Assembly: GCA_000963575.1 (NCBI GenBank)
Contig: CP011077.1
Span: forward strand, 1,364,001-1,428,000
Origin: Klebsiella michiganensis
GTDB taxonomy: Bacteria; Pseudomonadota; Gammaproteobacteria; Enterobacterales; Enterobacteriaceae
DNA: 64,000 nucleotides
Direction of reading: 5' to 3'
The notes below the pieces were generated by a model. That model did not search any database and was not told the DNA's origin. It was given only the letters and a program-made list of their open reading frames with translations. Both the position numbers and the translations under genes were made by a program. Shown here in pieces: positions 15,966 to 24,217 of this stretch (position 1 is the first letter of the stretch; each line of letters starts with the position of its first letter).

Positions 15966-17991
15966 TAGCCGGCTCCTTAGCTGAAATATTCAGGGCACAA
16001 TGCAAATCCATTAGCCCGCAAATAAGCCGCCGGGTCAGCTCATCCGCCGCCGGAGAATGCGCGTCTATCAGCGAGAAAACATCTGCCTGTATTTTTTGGA
16101 CGTCTGTTTCGCAGGCCAGCCGGCCAAGCACCTCATAAATCTGTGCGGCGGTTTCCCGGGGGAGTTGAGCCTGTACCTGCCGCAGATGTAGCGTGGCCAG
16201 GCCCGTGCGCAGGTAGTGCAGCATTTGGTTAAGTATTTGCTCTGCGCACTGTTCGTTTCGCGGCAGGCGCGGCAACAGTAATGCCGTTCTGTCGATCATC
16301 AGGTTTGTCCAGGACACCTCATCCGGCGTGAAAGTGCCTTTTGCGCTGCGTTTGATGTCGCGGCGGCAGAGCAGAAGCAGGCGATTTATTGCCGCATCGG
16401 CCCGCACGGTTTGCAGCAGCCCCATGCCAAACACGGCAAAGCCGATAGCAATGAATAAAGCGGTGGCGGTGTTGAGTGCCACAGCGAAGTCACCGCCGTA
16501 GTGGGGGCCCAGTCCGGATAAAATAGGGAGCGTTAAGGTTATCCCCATGGCCATAAACGTCGTCGGTGGCCTGGCCTGCAGCGATCCAGCCAGTAAATAG
16601 ACGGGGGCGAGTGAGGCGGCCAGCACGCTGAAAGTGGTGATTTGCGGCAGGACCGCAAAGCTGAAGAGCAGGCTTATCGCCACGCCATACAGAGAACCAA
16701 TAATGTATTTCATAAGGTGGGGCGCGGGGGTGTCGAAGCTGCCAAACAGCGTGCAGCAGACCCCGAGAACCGACACCGCCGTGGCACCGTCCGGCCAGGC
16801 CGAATAAATCCACACCAGGCACCCGACTAACACCAGAGTGAAAGCGCCCAGCGCGGTCTTTGCCGCGGGCAGACTGTCGCGATGAAGCACATAGCCTTTG
16901 GCTGCCGGCTCGTCTGCCAGCTCCTGGGCTGAATGCGCGATTGCCTCATATAGCCTGTCGCACTGCAGCAGAAGAGTGATGGCTTCATAAAGGTAAGCGG
17001 CAAAACTTGCCTGCAGCGCCTCTTCTGGATTAAGCGCCGCTGCAGCCAGCATTTTCGCTAATACCGAGCTTTGTTTTTCCAGCGCTTTGCCCGTGATCCC
17101 TTGCTCGCCTGTATCTGCATCATTGAGCCAGCTTTGGACGTCATTCGCCAGCCGGAGCAACTGCGGTTGCAGCACGTTTATCAACTGCCTGCGGTCGTTT
17201 AGTTCACTGTTCACCACTAACAGGCGCGCGAGCTTATCGTGCAGCTTATTTCTGGCCTGCCCGACGGGAACGGCAAGGGCAAAGTCAAAAGGAACATGGT
17301 GGTTGAGGCTCTGTAAAATCTGAAGCGGCAGGGCCATGTGCAGGTGTTTTGAGCCTGACGACGGCCCGCCGCTCAGCGAGGCCGCCACGGCCTGTCGCGC
17401 CGAGCGCAGCGTTTCTGAGACTTTGGCGTTAAACAGTCCGGCGATTCGCTTTGGCAAAACATAGCGGTGGACGAGGCTCGCGCAGAGTATTCCCAGCGAA
17501 ATTTCCTGCACGCGAGTGATTGCCGTATCGAAAATTGAACCGGGATCGTGCAGGGCGGGGAAGCCTATCAGGCTCGCCGTGTAACCCGCTAACACAAAGG
17601 CGTAGGCGCGGGGCGTGCGCTCAAGCAGAGAGAAATAAAGGCACAGGGCTATCCAGCCGGTGAGCACCACGCTGCACAGCACAGGCATATTCACACATGC
17701 AGGCACAATCAGAACGGTCGCCGCGGCACCGACAACCGTTCCCGCCAGGCGATAAATTCCTTTGCTTAGCGAGGCCCCAACCGTTGTTTGCGACACAATA
17801 TACACAGTGACGATGGCCCAGGAAGGCGTCCCCAGCCCGATAGACAAAGCGAGGTAATACGCCAGCATAGCTGCCGCAAAGCTTTTGGCTGAATAAAGCA
17901 GGGCGTTAGCATCATTCCGCAGGCCGGATGTAACACGCTTTTCCCATAAAGGGGGAAGGCGGCAGACGTTTATTTTGTTCATAGCGGCCAT
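15955..17991 (-). CDS. FUSC/AaeB-family inner-membrane efflux transporter (678 aa)
   Basis: Fusaric-acid-resistance type protein with two blocks of membrane helices (residues ~30-180 and ~375-530), each followed by a long cytoplasmic domain, the usual AaeB/YdhK plan. The first block has AAMLAYYLALSIGLGTPSWAIV and the second TALGAFTLVLVGCLVWIY. It is the first gene of the FUSC-DUF1656-HlyD operon and is divergent from an AraC regulator across a 54-bp gap. Start codons at 17991 and 17982 are both possible; neither has a good ribosome site. No gene symbol is given because similarity to AaeB and YdhK cannot be ranked by eye. Confidence 0.85.
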   Translation of the reverse strand: MAAMNKINVCRLPPLWEKRVTSGLRNDANALLYSAKSFAAAMLAYYLALSIGLGTPSWAIVTVYIVSQTTVGASLSKGIYRLAGTVVGAAATVLIVPACVNMPVLCSVVLTGWIALCLYFSLLERTPRAYAFVLAGYTASLIGFPALHDPGSIFDTAITRVQEISLGILCASLVHRYVLPKRIAGLFNAKVSETLRSARQAVAASLSGGPSSGSKHLHMALPLQILQSLNHHVPFDFALAVPVGQARNKLHDKLARLLVVNSELNDRRQLINVLQPQLLRLANDVQSWLNDADTGEQGITGKALEKQSSVLAKMLAAAALNPEEALQASFAAYLYEAITLLLQCDRLYEAIAHSAQELADEPAAKGYVLHRDSLPAAKTALGAFTLVLVGCLVWIYSAWPDGATAVSVLGVCCTLFGSFDTPAPHLMKYIIGSLYGVAISLLFSFAVLPQITTFSVLAASLAPVYLLAGSLQARPPTTFMAMGITLTLPILSGLGPHYGGDFAVALNTATALFIAIGFAVFGMGLLQTVRADAAINRLLLLCRRDIKRSAKGTFTPDEVSWTNLMIDRTALLLPRLPRNEQCAEQILNQMLHYLRTGLATLHLRQVQAQLPRETAAQIYEVLGRLACETDVQKIQADVFSLIDAHSPAADELTRRLICGLMDLHCALNISAKEPANDW

Positions 17992-18045
17992 TATTGCCGC
18001 GTTACAGGTAGCGCTAAATATCCTATTCTGTCAAAAAATCCCTAA

Positions 18046-18855
18046 ATGTTGCCAATCAGCATGAAGCCACTGTCCGCCACGACCCTGTACGATCCCGATA
18101 CCGCACCGGGCCCGGCCATAGCGCGCCGGCTTGATTTTGCCGATTACGGAGAGGAGGTGCCTGTTCACGTCCACCGTAAGGGGCAACTTATTATTGCGCT
18201 ATACGGGGCGGTAGTTTGCCGGGTGGAAAATGAGATATGGATAGTACCGCCCGACTGCGGCGTCTGGATCCCTGATGGCGTCCCTCATAGCGCCAAAGCA
18301 ACCTGGAACGCACATCTGGATTATTTGTTCGTGGCGCCCGGTGCAGGAGCGCTGCCTGCGAAATGCTGTACTTTAGCGATTTCACCCCTGATAAAAGCCC
18401 TGGTTGGGCGTTTAACCTGCGAGAGCGAGGACTATGCCCCCGACAGCCACGCGGCCCGCCTTGCCAGAGTGACGCTGGATGAATTAGCGGTGATGCCGGA
18501 GCAGAATTTCAGCCTGCCCGTTTCGGCTAACCCAAAGATACGCGCGCTGGCCGACGCGCTGGTCAGCCAGCCTGAGGACCGAAGTACCCTAAAAGCATGG
18601 GCCAAACGGCTGGCACTCAGCGAACGTTCCCTGGCCCGGCTGATGGTGCGAGAAACGGGGCTGACCTTTGGGCGATGGCGACAACAGCTTCACTTGATTA
18701 TTGCGCTTAAGGAGTTAGCCAGCGGGGTGTCGGTGCAAAACGTGGCGACAACACTGGGCTATGAATCGGTGAACGCCTTTATCACCATGTTTAAAAAGAC
18801 CATGGGCAGTACGCCAGCGCAGTATTTTGCCGAACGAAAAGCCGGGGAGAAATAA
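18046..18855 (+). CDS. AraC-family regulator with cupin sensor domain (269 aa)
   Basis: Residues ~20-110 form a cupin-type effector domain (VPVHVHRKGQLIIALYGAV, IVPPDCGVWIPDGVPHS). The C-terminal ~100 residues carry two helix-turn-helices: LKAWAKRLALSERSLARLM and VQNVATTLGYESVNAFITMF, followed by the AraC ending GSTPAQYF. This is the NimR-like type that controls a divergent efflux gene, matching its position next to the FUSC operon. ATG 18046 or ATG 18061 may be the start; they differ by five residues. Confidence 0.87.
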   Translation: MLPISMKPLSATTLYDPDTAPGPAIARRLDFADYGEEVPVHVHRKGQLIIALYGAVVCRVENEIWIVPPDCGVWIPDGVPHSAKATWNAHLDYLFVAPGAGALPAKCCTLAISPLIKALVGRLTCESEDYAPDSHAARLARVTLDELAVMPEQNFSLPVSANPKIRALADALVSQPEDRSTLKAWAKRLALSERSLARLMVRETGLTFGRWRQQLHLIIALKELASGVSVQNVATTLGYESVNAFITMFKKTMGSTPAQYFAERKAGEK

Positions 18856-18948
18856 GCTGTGTTTTGCGAGAGCGGAATAAGAAGATTGCTAAGACGGGGT
18901 ATATAATGCCGTGTATTTCCAGAGGGTGGTTTTAGCGCGAGGGACGTT

Positions 18949-19209
18949 ATGCCTGACTGTTTATCTACAGACCATGCTGTTGCCTTAGCCTTATCGGCGG
19001 GCAATCGAGTTCAAAGTATCACTACGGGGTGGTCGAAAGTTGAAAAAGTTGTGTATATGGCCGACAAACTAACGCCTTCCCTTCGACAGCGAATACAGGC
19101 ATCAGAGCCGTCTCTGCGTTATCGGCATTCAGAAGCTTCTCCCCATAACCCGCCGGAAGAAGGGTTTATCTGCGAGAAACATAAAATAGCAATCTCATTC
19201 CCTAAGTGA
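18949..19209 (+). CDS. Small hypothetical protein (86 aa)
   Basis: I do not recognise a family. It begins at ATG 18949 with GAGGGA eight bases upstream, and a TATATAAT box lies ~45 bases before the start, so expression is plausible. The sequence is basic, with no signal peptide or membrane segment; residues ~38-86 are rich in charged and proline residues (SPHNPPEEGFICEKHK). No homologous neighbour gives a clue. Confidence 0.4.
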   Translation: MPDCLSTDHAVALALSAGNRVQSITTGWSKVEKVVYMADKLTPSLRQRIQASEPSLRYRHSEASPHNPPEEGFICEKHKIAISFPK

Positions 19210-19293
19210 ACAGGTTCTTAGCGATGGGGGCAGGGGGCGTCGGTGTTTCAATCGCACGGCATCCTGCCCGGCTGTCGTCTGGTTGCGGGGGCC

Positions 19294-19710
19294 CTATGGT
19301 CGACCGTTATATCCGTCCCAGTAAGTCTGAATGGCATTGGTTTTCATGATCTCAACGCGTTTTTCTGGCTGGTCTGCCTCATATGCCCGGTTAATGAACA
19401 TTGTCTTTTGCTCTTCAGGTGAAAAAGGCCCCTTTCCACTGCTGAAACTGTTCACTCTTTGCTGTGCCTGAACGGTTGTCAGGCCCGAGGCCCGATCTTT
19501 TTTACCCATATCGTAAAACTGGCTAAGAAATTGCGCCATCAGACGGGTGTTGTCTGCCGTTAAGGGGGCAGTGTTGGGATCAAAGTGAATTCGTTGTAGC
19601 TGAAAGGCCATGTGACGGGCATTTTTTTCTACACTGCCCAGATGGCTGGTACAGGCTACCAGGAAGAAGGGTATCAAAAATAAAAATAGTAAAACCCGAG
19701 CTGATTTCAT
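19294..19710 (-). CDS. Lipoprotein, Exc2-like (138 aa)
   Basis: Signal peptide with lipobox LVAC (MKSARVLLFLFLIPFFLVAC), so lipid-anchored, then ~118 residues. The segment ARHMAFQLQRIHFDPNTAP and the pattern of the C-terminus recall the Exc2 family, named after the plasmid entry-exclusion lipoprotein; this match is by eye and moderate. ATG 19710 is preferred over 19719 because AGGGA lies 9 bases before it and would abut the earlier start. Confidence 0.65.
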   Translation of the reverse strand: MKSARVLLFLFLIPFFLVACTSHLGSVEKNARHMAFQLQRIHFDPNTAPLTADNTRLMAQFLSQFYDMGKKDRASGLTTVQAQQRVNSFSSGKGPFSPEEQKTMFINRAYEADQPEKRVEIMKTNAIQTYWDGYNGRP

Positions 19711-19809
19711 CGCAGACATTCCCTGTGGATATTAGAAGATCATGGTAATTTGATGCTTAGTCAAAGGTAAATCGCCAGCCTGAGGGCAGGACAAACGCTA
19801 AGAGAAACG

Positions 19810-20175
19810 TTAATTAGGGCACAACCCGCTGGGTTTTTTTATTGGCCCACACTCGTTAAAGCCATAAACCTTATAACCTTTACTCTGCATGCAGGCAAAA
19901 ATTCTTTCATTTCTGCGAACAATTTCTTTCGGCGTTTCATCTCCCTGTGCCGCATTTAATCCCCAGTTTTTATCATCAAGATTTTCGTTTCGATCGACGC
20001 CGCAACTGTAGAGCGCTTCCTTTCGTTCGCGAATGTTCGTCTGCCCTGTTGAATCCACTTTTTGAAAGAGTTGTATCCAGGGAACATAGTGGTAGTTAGA
20101 CGAATCCATATCCGCCACCGCGCAGCCGGTTAAGCTCATAACCCCTGCCAGTAAAAATATCGGTCTAAAGTACAT
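19810..20175 (-). CDS. Hypothetical lipoprotein (121 aa)
   Basis: Signal peptide with lipobox LTGC (residues 15-18), then a ~100-residue domain with conserved-looking cysteines (YSCGVDRNEN, IFACMQSKGYKVYGFNECG, SGLCPN). The FACMQSKGYKV pattern is common in small enterobacterial lipoproteins of unknown function. It lies 99 bp upstream of the Exc2-like lipoprotein gene on the same strand, so the two may share a transcript. Confidence 0.68.
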   Translation of the reverse strand: MYFRPIFLLAGVMSLTGCAVADMDSSNYHYVPWIQLFQKVDSTGQTNIRERKEALYSCGVDRNENLDDKNWGLNAAQGDETPKEIVRRNERIFACMQSKGYKVYGFNECGPIKKPSGLCPN

Positions 20176-20335
20176 AGCTATCCTTTTGATAATTATATTT
20201 TTATATGGGTTTGTGTCTTGTTTCTCTCGCTCTGACCCTGGACATAAATGTGCACAATTTTTCAGCTTCGATATCTGGTGTTCAAAATCTGGTCACGCTA
20301 AATTACTCGTCTGGTTCTCAATGGCGGGTGACAAA

Positions 20336-20563
20336 ATGAAGGTATTAAGTATCCTGGGCGCAACATTGTTAGCGACATCATTCCATGCAGCAGCATTCGT
20401 TTCCGGTTCCTCTGTTCACCCTGAGCAGGCGGTGAATGGGAACAATAATGCCGCCAACGGGCATGCGATTCCCTCTGAAGCCAACTACGATATCACCAAA
20501 ATTATCCCAATTGCGGGCTGCAACTGCGCCTTTTGTACCGCTTTGCGTAGCGCGAATTTATAA
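20336..20563 (+). CDS. Small secreted peptide with a GCNCAFC motif (75 aa)
   Basis: ATG 20336 gives a signal peptide (MKVLSILGATLLATSFHAAA) and a ~55-residue mature part ending IIPIAGCNCAFCTALRSANL. The three close cysteines are the only notable feature. The longer frame upstream to 20186 reads through non-coding-looking sequence. I know no family for it; it could be a small periplasmic or secreted peptide. An alternative start is ATG 20321. Confidence 0.45.
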   Translation: MKVLSILGATLLATSFHAAAFVSGSSVHPEQAVNGNNNAANGHAIPSEANYDITKIIPIAGCNCAFCTALRSANL

Positions 20564-20641
20564 TCCGATCTTACTGTTACAGGCCCGGATTATCGTAACG
20601 ATAGCGGGCACTGTAAGTGCCTGTCACCTCGCGTTTATCTG

Positions 20642-21265
20642 CTAGTCATACCACGGTTGCCGATCGCTGGTGGCAATCTCCATGCTGACAATCAGCTCTT
20701 CCGGCACGATACGCGTTAACGACAGTTCAGGCAGGTCGTTAATGTCGAAGAAGCCAATATCGGTAGATTCGTGGCTGGTAGCAAGGCTACCGCCAGTTTC
20801 TTCACACAGGAAGATAAGCTTGTAGACGTGCCAGGGCAGCGGTGGATGTCCGTGCAGGTTGCGGTCCCACACCCCCAGCAGTTTGATCACCTTCACTTCC
20901 AGCCCGGTTTCTTCCACTACCTCGCGGCAGACGGCTGCGGATGGGGTATCGCCCACATCGGCCCAGCCGCCGGGTAAGCTCCACTTGCCATCCTCCGCTT
21001 CTTTGACCATCAGCAGCCTGCCGTCACGAATAATAAAGGCGCGGACGTCGGTTTTCGGCGTGGCGTATCCGGATTCGGAGACAGGGGTCAAGGTTTCTGC
21101 ATCGATGTTAAAACGAGCGCGAAGCAGGTCTTCGGCGATCTGACGGAGGGTTTCGTAGCGTTCCTTGTCAAACACATCTTTGGCGTACGTCAGCCCGTTC
21201 TGAGCAATAGCATTGAGTTTCTGAGCGACTGTATGGATATCGGTGTCTTTGATTGCGTCCGGCAT
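20642..21265 (-). CDS. Nudix hydrolase with N-terminal helical domain (207 aa)
   Basis: Residues ~1-60 form the helical N-terminal domain found on one Nudix subgroup (NUDIX_N_2-like). The Nudix box is complete: GWADVGDTPSAAVCREVVEE followed by TGLE, satisfying Gx5Ex7REUxEExGU, preceded by DGKWSLPGG. It hydrolyses a nucleoside-diphosphate-linked compound; the substrate is unknown. ATG 21265 is chosen because AGGTGAGA lies 3-10 bases upstream; the GTG at 21274 is part of that ribosome site. Confidence 0.85.
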   Translation of the reverse strand: MPDAIKDTDIHTVAQKLNAIAQNGLTYAKDVFDKERYETLRQIAEDLLRARFNIDAETLTPVSESGYATPKTDVRAFIIRDGRLLMVKEAEDGKWSLPGGWADVGDTPSAAVCREVVEETGLEVKVIKLLGVWDRNLHGHPPLPWHVYKLIFLCEETGGSLATSHESTDIGFFDINDLPELSLTRIVPEELIVSMEIATSDRQPWYD

Positions 21266-21531
21266 TGTTCTCACCTGTGTTATGCAGAAAGAAAAATTCA
21301 GTCAGTGGACAAACGTAGCAGTAGAATCAATGGATTGAAATGCGTGTAGGCCAGGGGAAACGAGGCGGTTTCCGGCTAACCCCCTCATTTCTGGCATTAT
21401 CTTGTTGAGAATCTTTGCGCTAATCTATGCCCACTTTAGGATAATGATGAATAGCAAACTTACCACCAGGCGCACTGTCTCGCTGCTATAACGGCAGTCA
21501 GCTCTGCCAGGGTACGAGGAGAACTTAATAA

Positions 21532-21867
21532 ATGGATCATTTATCAGCACTCACTGTCAGTGACTTAGTTTCTTTTACGATCGTAATACTAATTGGTTTC
21601 TTCATATTCATCAGAAGGCGCAGAAATAATAGGGTCAAATCCAAAGGCATTTTTATGTTCGCGCTGTTAGCCGCCATATCATTTTCGGAAGTATTCAATA
21701 GTATTTACACCACGTATTCTTACCAGCATAATCGTTTATACAACAATGATAAATTTACAACTGCTTTTAATTATGATTTATCGAATATTATTTTTTATAC
21801 AATAATTATGCTTGTGGCTGTTGTGCTTTTTATTCAGGAGTACCGTATTCGAAAGCGTGCTTGTTAA
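21532..21867 (+). CDS. Hypothetical membrane protein, 3 TM (111 aa)
   Basis: Three hydrophobic segments at residues ~13-28, ~42-58 and ~85-101, with an Arg-rich loop (RRRRNN) after the first and an IRKR tail. Composition is AT-rich compared with the genes around it, which suggests separate acquisition. GAGGAG lies 10 bases before ATG 21532. The gene ends 27 bp before a Nudix gene on the same strand. No family recognised. Confidence 0.6.
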   Translation: MDHLSALTVSDLVSFTIVILIGFFIFIRRRRNNRVKSKGIFMFALLAAISFSEVFNSIYTTYSYQHNRLYNNDKFTTAFNYDLSNIIFYTIIMLVAVVLFIQEYRIRKRAC

Positions 21868-21894
21868 TAGAAACCATGTATGTAAGAGGGAAAA

Positions 21895-22338
21895 ATGCGT
21901 ACTCGACCATCTTCTCGCTTAATAGTTATTTCACCAGAAAGCCATGTTTTGTTGTTTAATTTCTGCCATAAAGATGATGCTTTGCGTGGCAATGCGTACT
22001 GGGCAACGCCGGGAGGCGGGCTTAAACACGATGAATCTTACGAACAGGCTGCTTTGCGTGAGCTGTTTGAAGAGACGGGGTTAACAAGAAAAACCGCAGG
22101 GCCGCAGATAGCATCCAGAAACTTTAAAATGATGTTACCCAGCGGGGAGATCGTTCTTGCAGAAGAACGTTTCTTTATTATTCATGTGGATAAGTCAGAT
22201 ATTGACTGCTCGAATTGGACTGACAACGAAAAGAAAGTCATTCGGGATCACCACTGGTGGACAGTGGATGAGCTCAAACAGACCAGTGAAATAATTTTCC
22301 CGCGCGATTTGATCATCAGTATGATTGAAAAAAGTTAA
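21895..22338 (+). CDS. Nudix hydrolase (147 aa)
   Basis: Single-domain Nudix protein. The box GGGLKHDESYEQAALRELFE followed by ETGL has all catalytic glutamates and the arginine. It is preceded by NAYWATPGG and followed by VLAEERFFIIHV. Small enzymes of this sort act on modified nucleotides or dinucleoside polyphosphates; substrate unknown. AGAGGG precedes ATG 21895 by 6 bases. Confidence 0.83.
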   Translation: MRTRPSSRLIVISPESHVLLFNFCHKDDALRGNAYWATPGGGLKHDESYEQAALRELFEETGLTRKTAGPQIASRNFKMMLPSGEIVLAEERFFIIHVDKSDIDCSNWTDNEKKVIRDHHWWTVDELKQTSEIIFPRDLIISMIEKS

Positions 22339-22460
22339 CCTGGCTGCTGTATCGAACTTGTTCAAAACGCTACTGCGACAAAGCCAGACTTTAGACCGGG
22401 CTTAGCCAGAGATAGTCCTGGCGGCCCGGTAACACCAGACCGCCTGAACTCAATCAACCA

Positions 22461-23000
22461 TTACCACATCAAATCATCAGGCACGACGAAGTCCGCGTAC
22501 GGATCGTCTTCGTCTTTAGCTTCCTGGGTAAGTTCGCTGCTCAATACAATAAAGCTGGCATCACGCTGTTTAATTTTATCGGCAACGCCTGCGGGAATGA
22601 TGGCGTATTCGCCTTCCGGATTTTTATCTGAAATCAGGCGGGCAATGGCCAGACGGCCTTTGGTCAGCTGAGTCTGGGTCACTTTATCGACGTACACTTT
22701 TTTAATTAAGTTATTGTCCGTGAAGTTATAGCCGATATCGCCCTTCGAAATAACAATGCGGTTCATTTCGATCAACTGCTTGATCTGTGCCTTATATTCC
22801 TTGGCCAGAGTGGCCTGCTTTTGCTGTTCGCTGAGTTCTTTATCACGCTCAACCTGAGCCTGTTTATTGGCTTCAACGGCTTCCCGCGCTTCACGAGCCT
22901 GCACGCGTGATTTCTTCGCGGTGCGCTGCACTTTGGCCACTTTTTTGCTGCTGACGAGGCCTGCTTTGAGCATCTGCTCTTGTAACGTAAGTTTGGTCAT
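22461..23000 (-). CDS. yaiL: DUF2058 protein YaiL (179 aa)
   Basis: N-terminal LTLQEQMLKAGLVSSKKVAKV, a highly charged coiled-coil (residues ~25-80), then QIKQLIEMNRI and the domain ending YADFVVPDDLMW. This is the DUF2058/YaiL pattern and length. Described as nucleoprotein- or polynucleotide-associated, but without a proven role. It is the last chromosomal-backbone-type gene before the T6SS block. Confidence 0.85.
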   Translation of the reverse strand: MTKLTLQEQMLKAGLVSSKKVAKVQRTAKKSRVQAREAREAVEANKQAQVERDKELSEQQKQATLAKEYKAQIKQLIEMNRIVISKGDIGYNFTDNNLIKKVYVDKVTQTQLTKGRLAIARLISDKNPEGEYAIIPAGVADKIKQRDASFIVLSSELTQEAKDEDDPYADFVVPDDLMW

Positions 23001-23045
23001 GTTCTTTTCGACGGCTGAGGGATCATTGAAGGGATTATATCCTTA

Positions 23046-23375
23046 ATGCTTCCGGTGATTCCATGCTGTGGACATGCAAAGCTCAACCTATTTATAACGT
23101 CGGGCAATGATGTCATTCAGTTGATTGACCGGTTCGGGTCGTTTAAAGACTATATGTGCGGTGCCCTTTTGAACATACTTGATTGCAAACACCCGGTCCT
23201 CGTAGCCGTTGCTGTGCCGGTGCTCATGAACATGATCGCTGAGGCATCGGGTAACGTCGGCGCCGGTGTCAGGCGCTCAAGGCCAGCCCCAGTGAAACCT
23301 GAATCCCCTGTGGCCATATTTGACCAGGCCGCTGACAATAATTTTCTTTCCAGCCTTTCTGAAATATATGCCTGA
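23046..23375 (+). CDS. Hypothetical ORF at the left edge of the T6SS block (109 aa)
   Basis: An open frame with a hydrophobic stretch at residues ~50-65 (HPVLVAVAVPVLMNMIAEA) and a proline/arginine-rich end. No Shine-Dalgarno is clear and no family is recognised. The opposite strand has a 62-residue frame over the same bases. It may be a small real gene or a decayed boundary remnant, so confidence is low. Confidence 0.25.
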   Translation: MLPVIPCCGHAKLNLFITSGNDVIQLIDRFGSFKDYMCGALLNILDCKHPVLVAVAVPVLMNMIAEASGNVGAGVRRSRPAPVKPESPVAIFDQAADNNFLSSLSEIYA

Positions 23376-23406
23376 AAAATGAATGAGTATTTTTAATATT
23401 AATATA

Positions 23407-23420
23407 TTGATTTAAATCAA
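23407..23420. promoter_or_regulatory. Perfect FNR-type site upstream of the T6SS operon
   Basis: TTGAT-TTAA-ATCAA matches the FNR consensus TTGAT-N4-ATCAA at all ten specified positions, and the palindrome extends one base on each side. It lies ~260 bp before tssB in the 305-bp AT-rich region 23376-23680. A match to the consensus is seen; binding is inferred. Confidence 0.55.
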
Positions 23421-23507
23421 TTCAATATCATTTCATTAACAATTCTCCTTGTGCTTTAACTATTACGACATAAATATTCGTTTCGTGTACTAGCGGTAGT
23501 TCATTTT

Positions 23508-23521
23508 ACTGACATGTCAGT
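23508..23521. promoter_or_regulatory. 14-bp perfect palindrome in the T6SS control region
   Basis: ACTGACATGTCAGT is a perfect palindrome ~160 bp before tssB. It is a candidate operator for an unknown dimeric regulator. No known consensus is matched with confidence. Confidence 0.35.
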
Positions 23522-23591
23522 GTTATTCACTATTAACATTTAGATGAAAATTCCTAAGAATTTACTTAAAGAAGATTAAAGATCGGTAAAT

Positions 23592-23621
23592 TTGATCTCT
23601 TGTCGATCATTATTCTATTAT
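23592..23621 (+). promoter_or_regulatory. Candidate sigma-70 promoter for tssB
   Basis: TTGATC (23592-23597) and TATTAT (23616-23621) are separated by 18 bp and would start transcription ~50 bases before the tssB ATG. No sigma-54 type -24/-12 element was seen in this region. Confidence 0.35.
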
Positions 23622-23680
23622 CGCTTATAAAGAACTTTCGTTTGAAAAATGTACGCAGCGATAAACCGAGGGATGATGAG

Positions 23681-24178
23681 ATGGCTGATAGTTTCCAGAA
23701 TGAAGTGCCAAAGGCACGTATTAATTTAAAGCTTGACCTGCATACAGGGGGAGCCAGCAAGAAAACTGAGCTCCCTCTTAAATTACTGGTGGCGGGCGAC
23801 TTTAGTAATGGTCAGGAGTCTGCACCATTGTCTGAGCGTAAAAAAGTTAACTTGAATAAAAATAATTTCGACTCAGTTCTTTCCGAATATTCGCCAAAAG
23901 TGAATATGACCGTTAAAAACACGCTTGCCGGTGATGGTAGCGAAGACAATATCAGTCTTACATTCCAGAGCATGAAAGATTTCACCCCGGAGCAGGTTTC
24001 CCGACAAATTCCTCAGCTGAAAGCCATGCTTTCCATGCGTAATTTGCTTCGCGATTTAAAGGCTAACCTGCTGGACAACCAGGCTTTCCGAAAAGAGCTG
24101 GAAAAAATTCTGCTCGACCCTGCACTAAGCGCAGAGCTCAGAGCCGAACTCTCGGCCCTGGCCCCGAAACAGCCATAA
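23681..24178 (+). CDS. tssB: T6SS sheath protein TssB (165 aa)
   Basis: Small sheath subunit that with TssC forms the contractile tail sheath in the cytoplasm. Visible family features: FQNEVPKARINLKLDLHTGG, PLKLLVAGDF, and the C-terminal region FTPEQVSRQIPQLKAMLSMRNLL. The open frame runs back to 23600, but GAGGG sits 8 bases before ATG 23681 and family members start with a MAxxFQxExPK-like sequence, so this start is used. First gene of a T6SS operon that continues to ~53.9 kb. Confidence 0.95.
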   Translation: MADSFQNEVPKARINLKLDLHTGGASKKTELPLKLLVAGDFSNGQESAPLSERKKVNLNKNNFDSVLSEYSPKVNMTVKNTLAGDGSEDNISLTFQSMKDFTPEQVSRQIPQLKAMLSMRNLLRDLKANLLDNQAFRKELEKILLDPALSAELRAELSALAPKQP

Positions 24179-24217
24179 CGATCACGATGATCTAACGGAT
24201 TAATAAGGAAGATGCTG

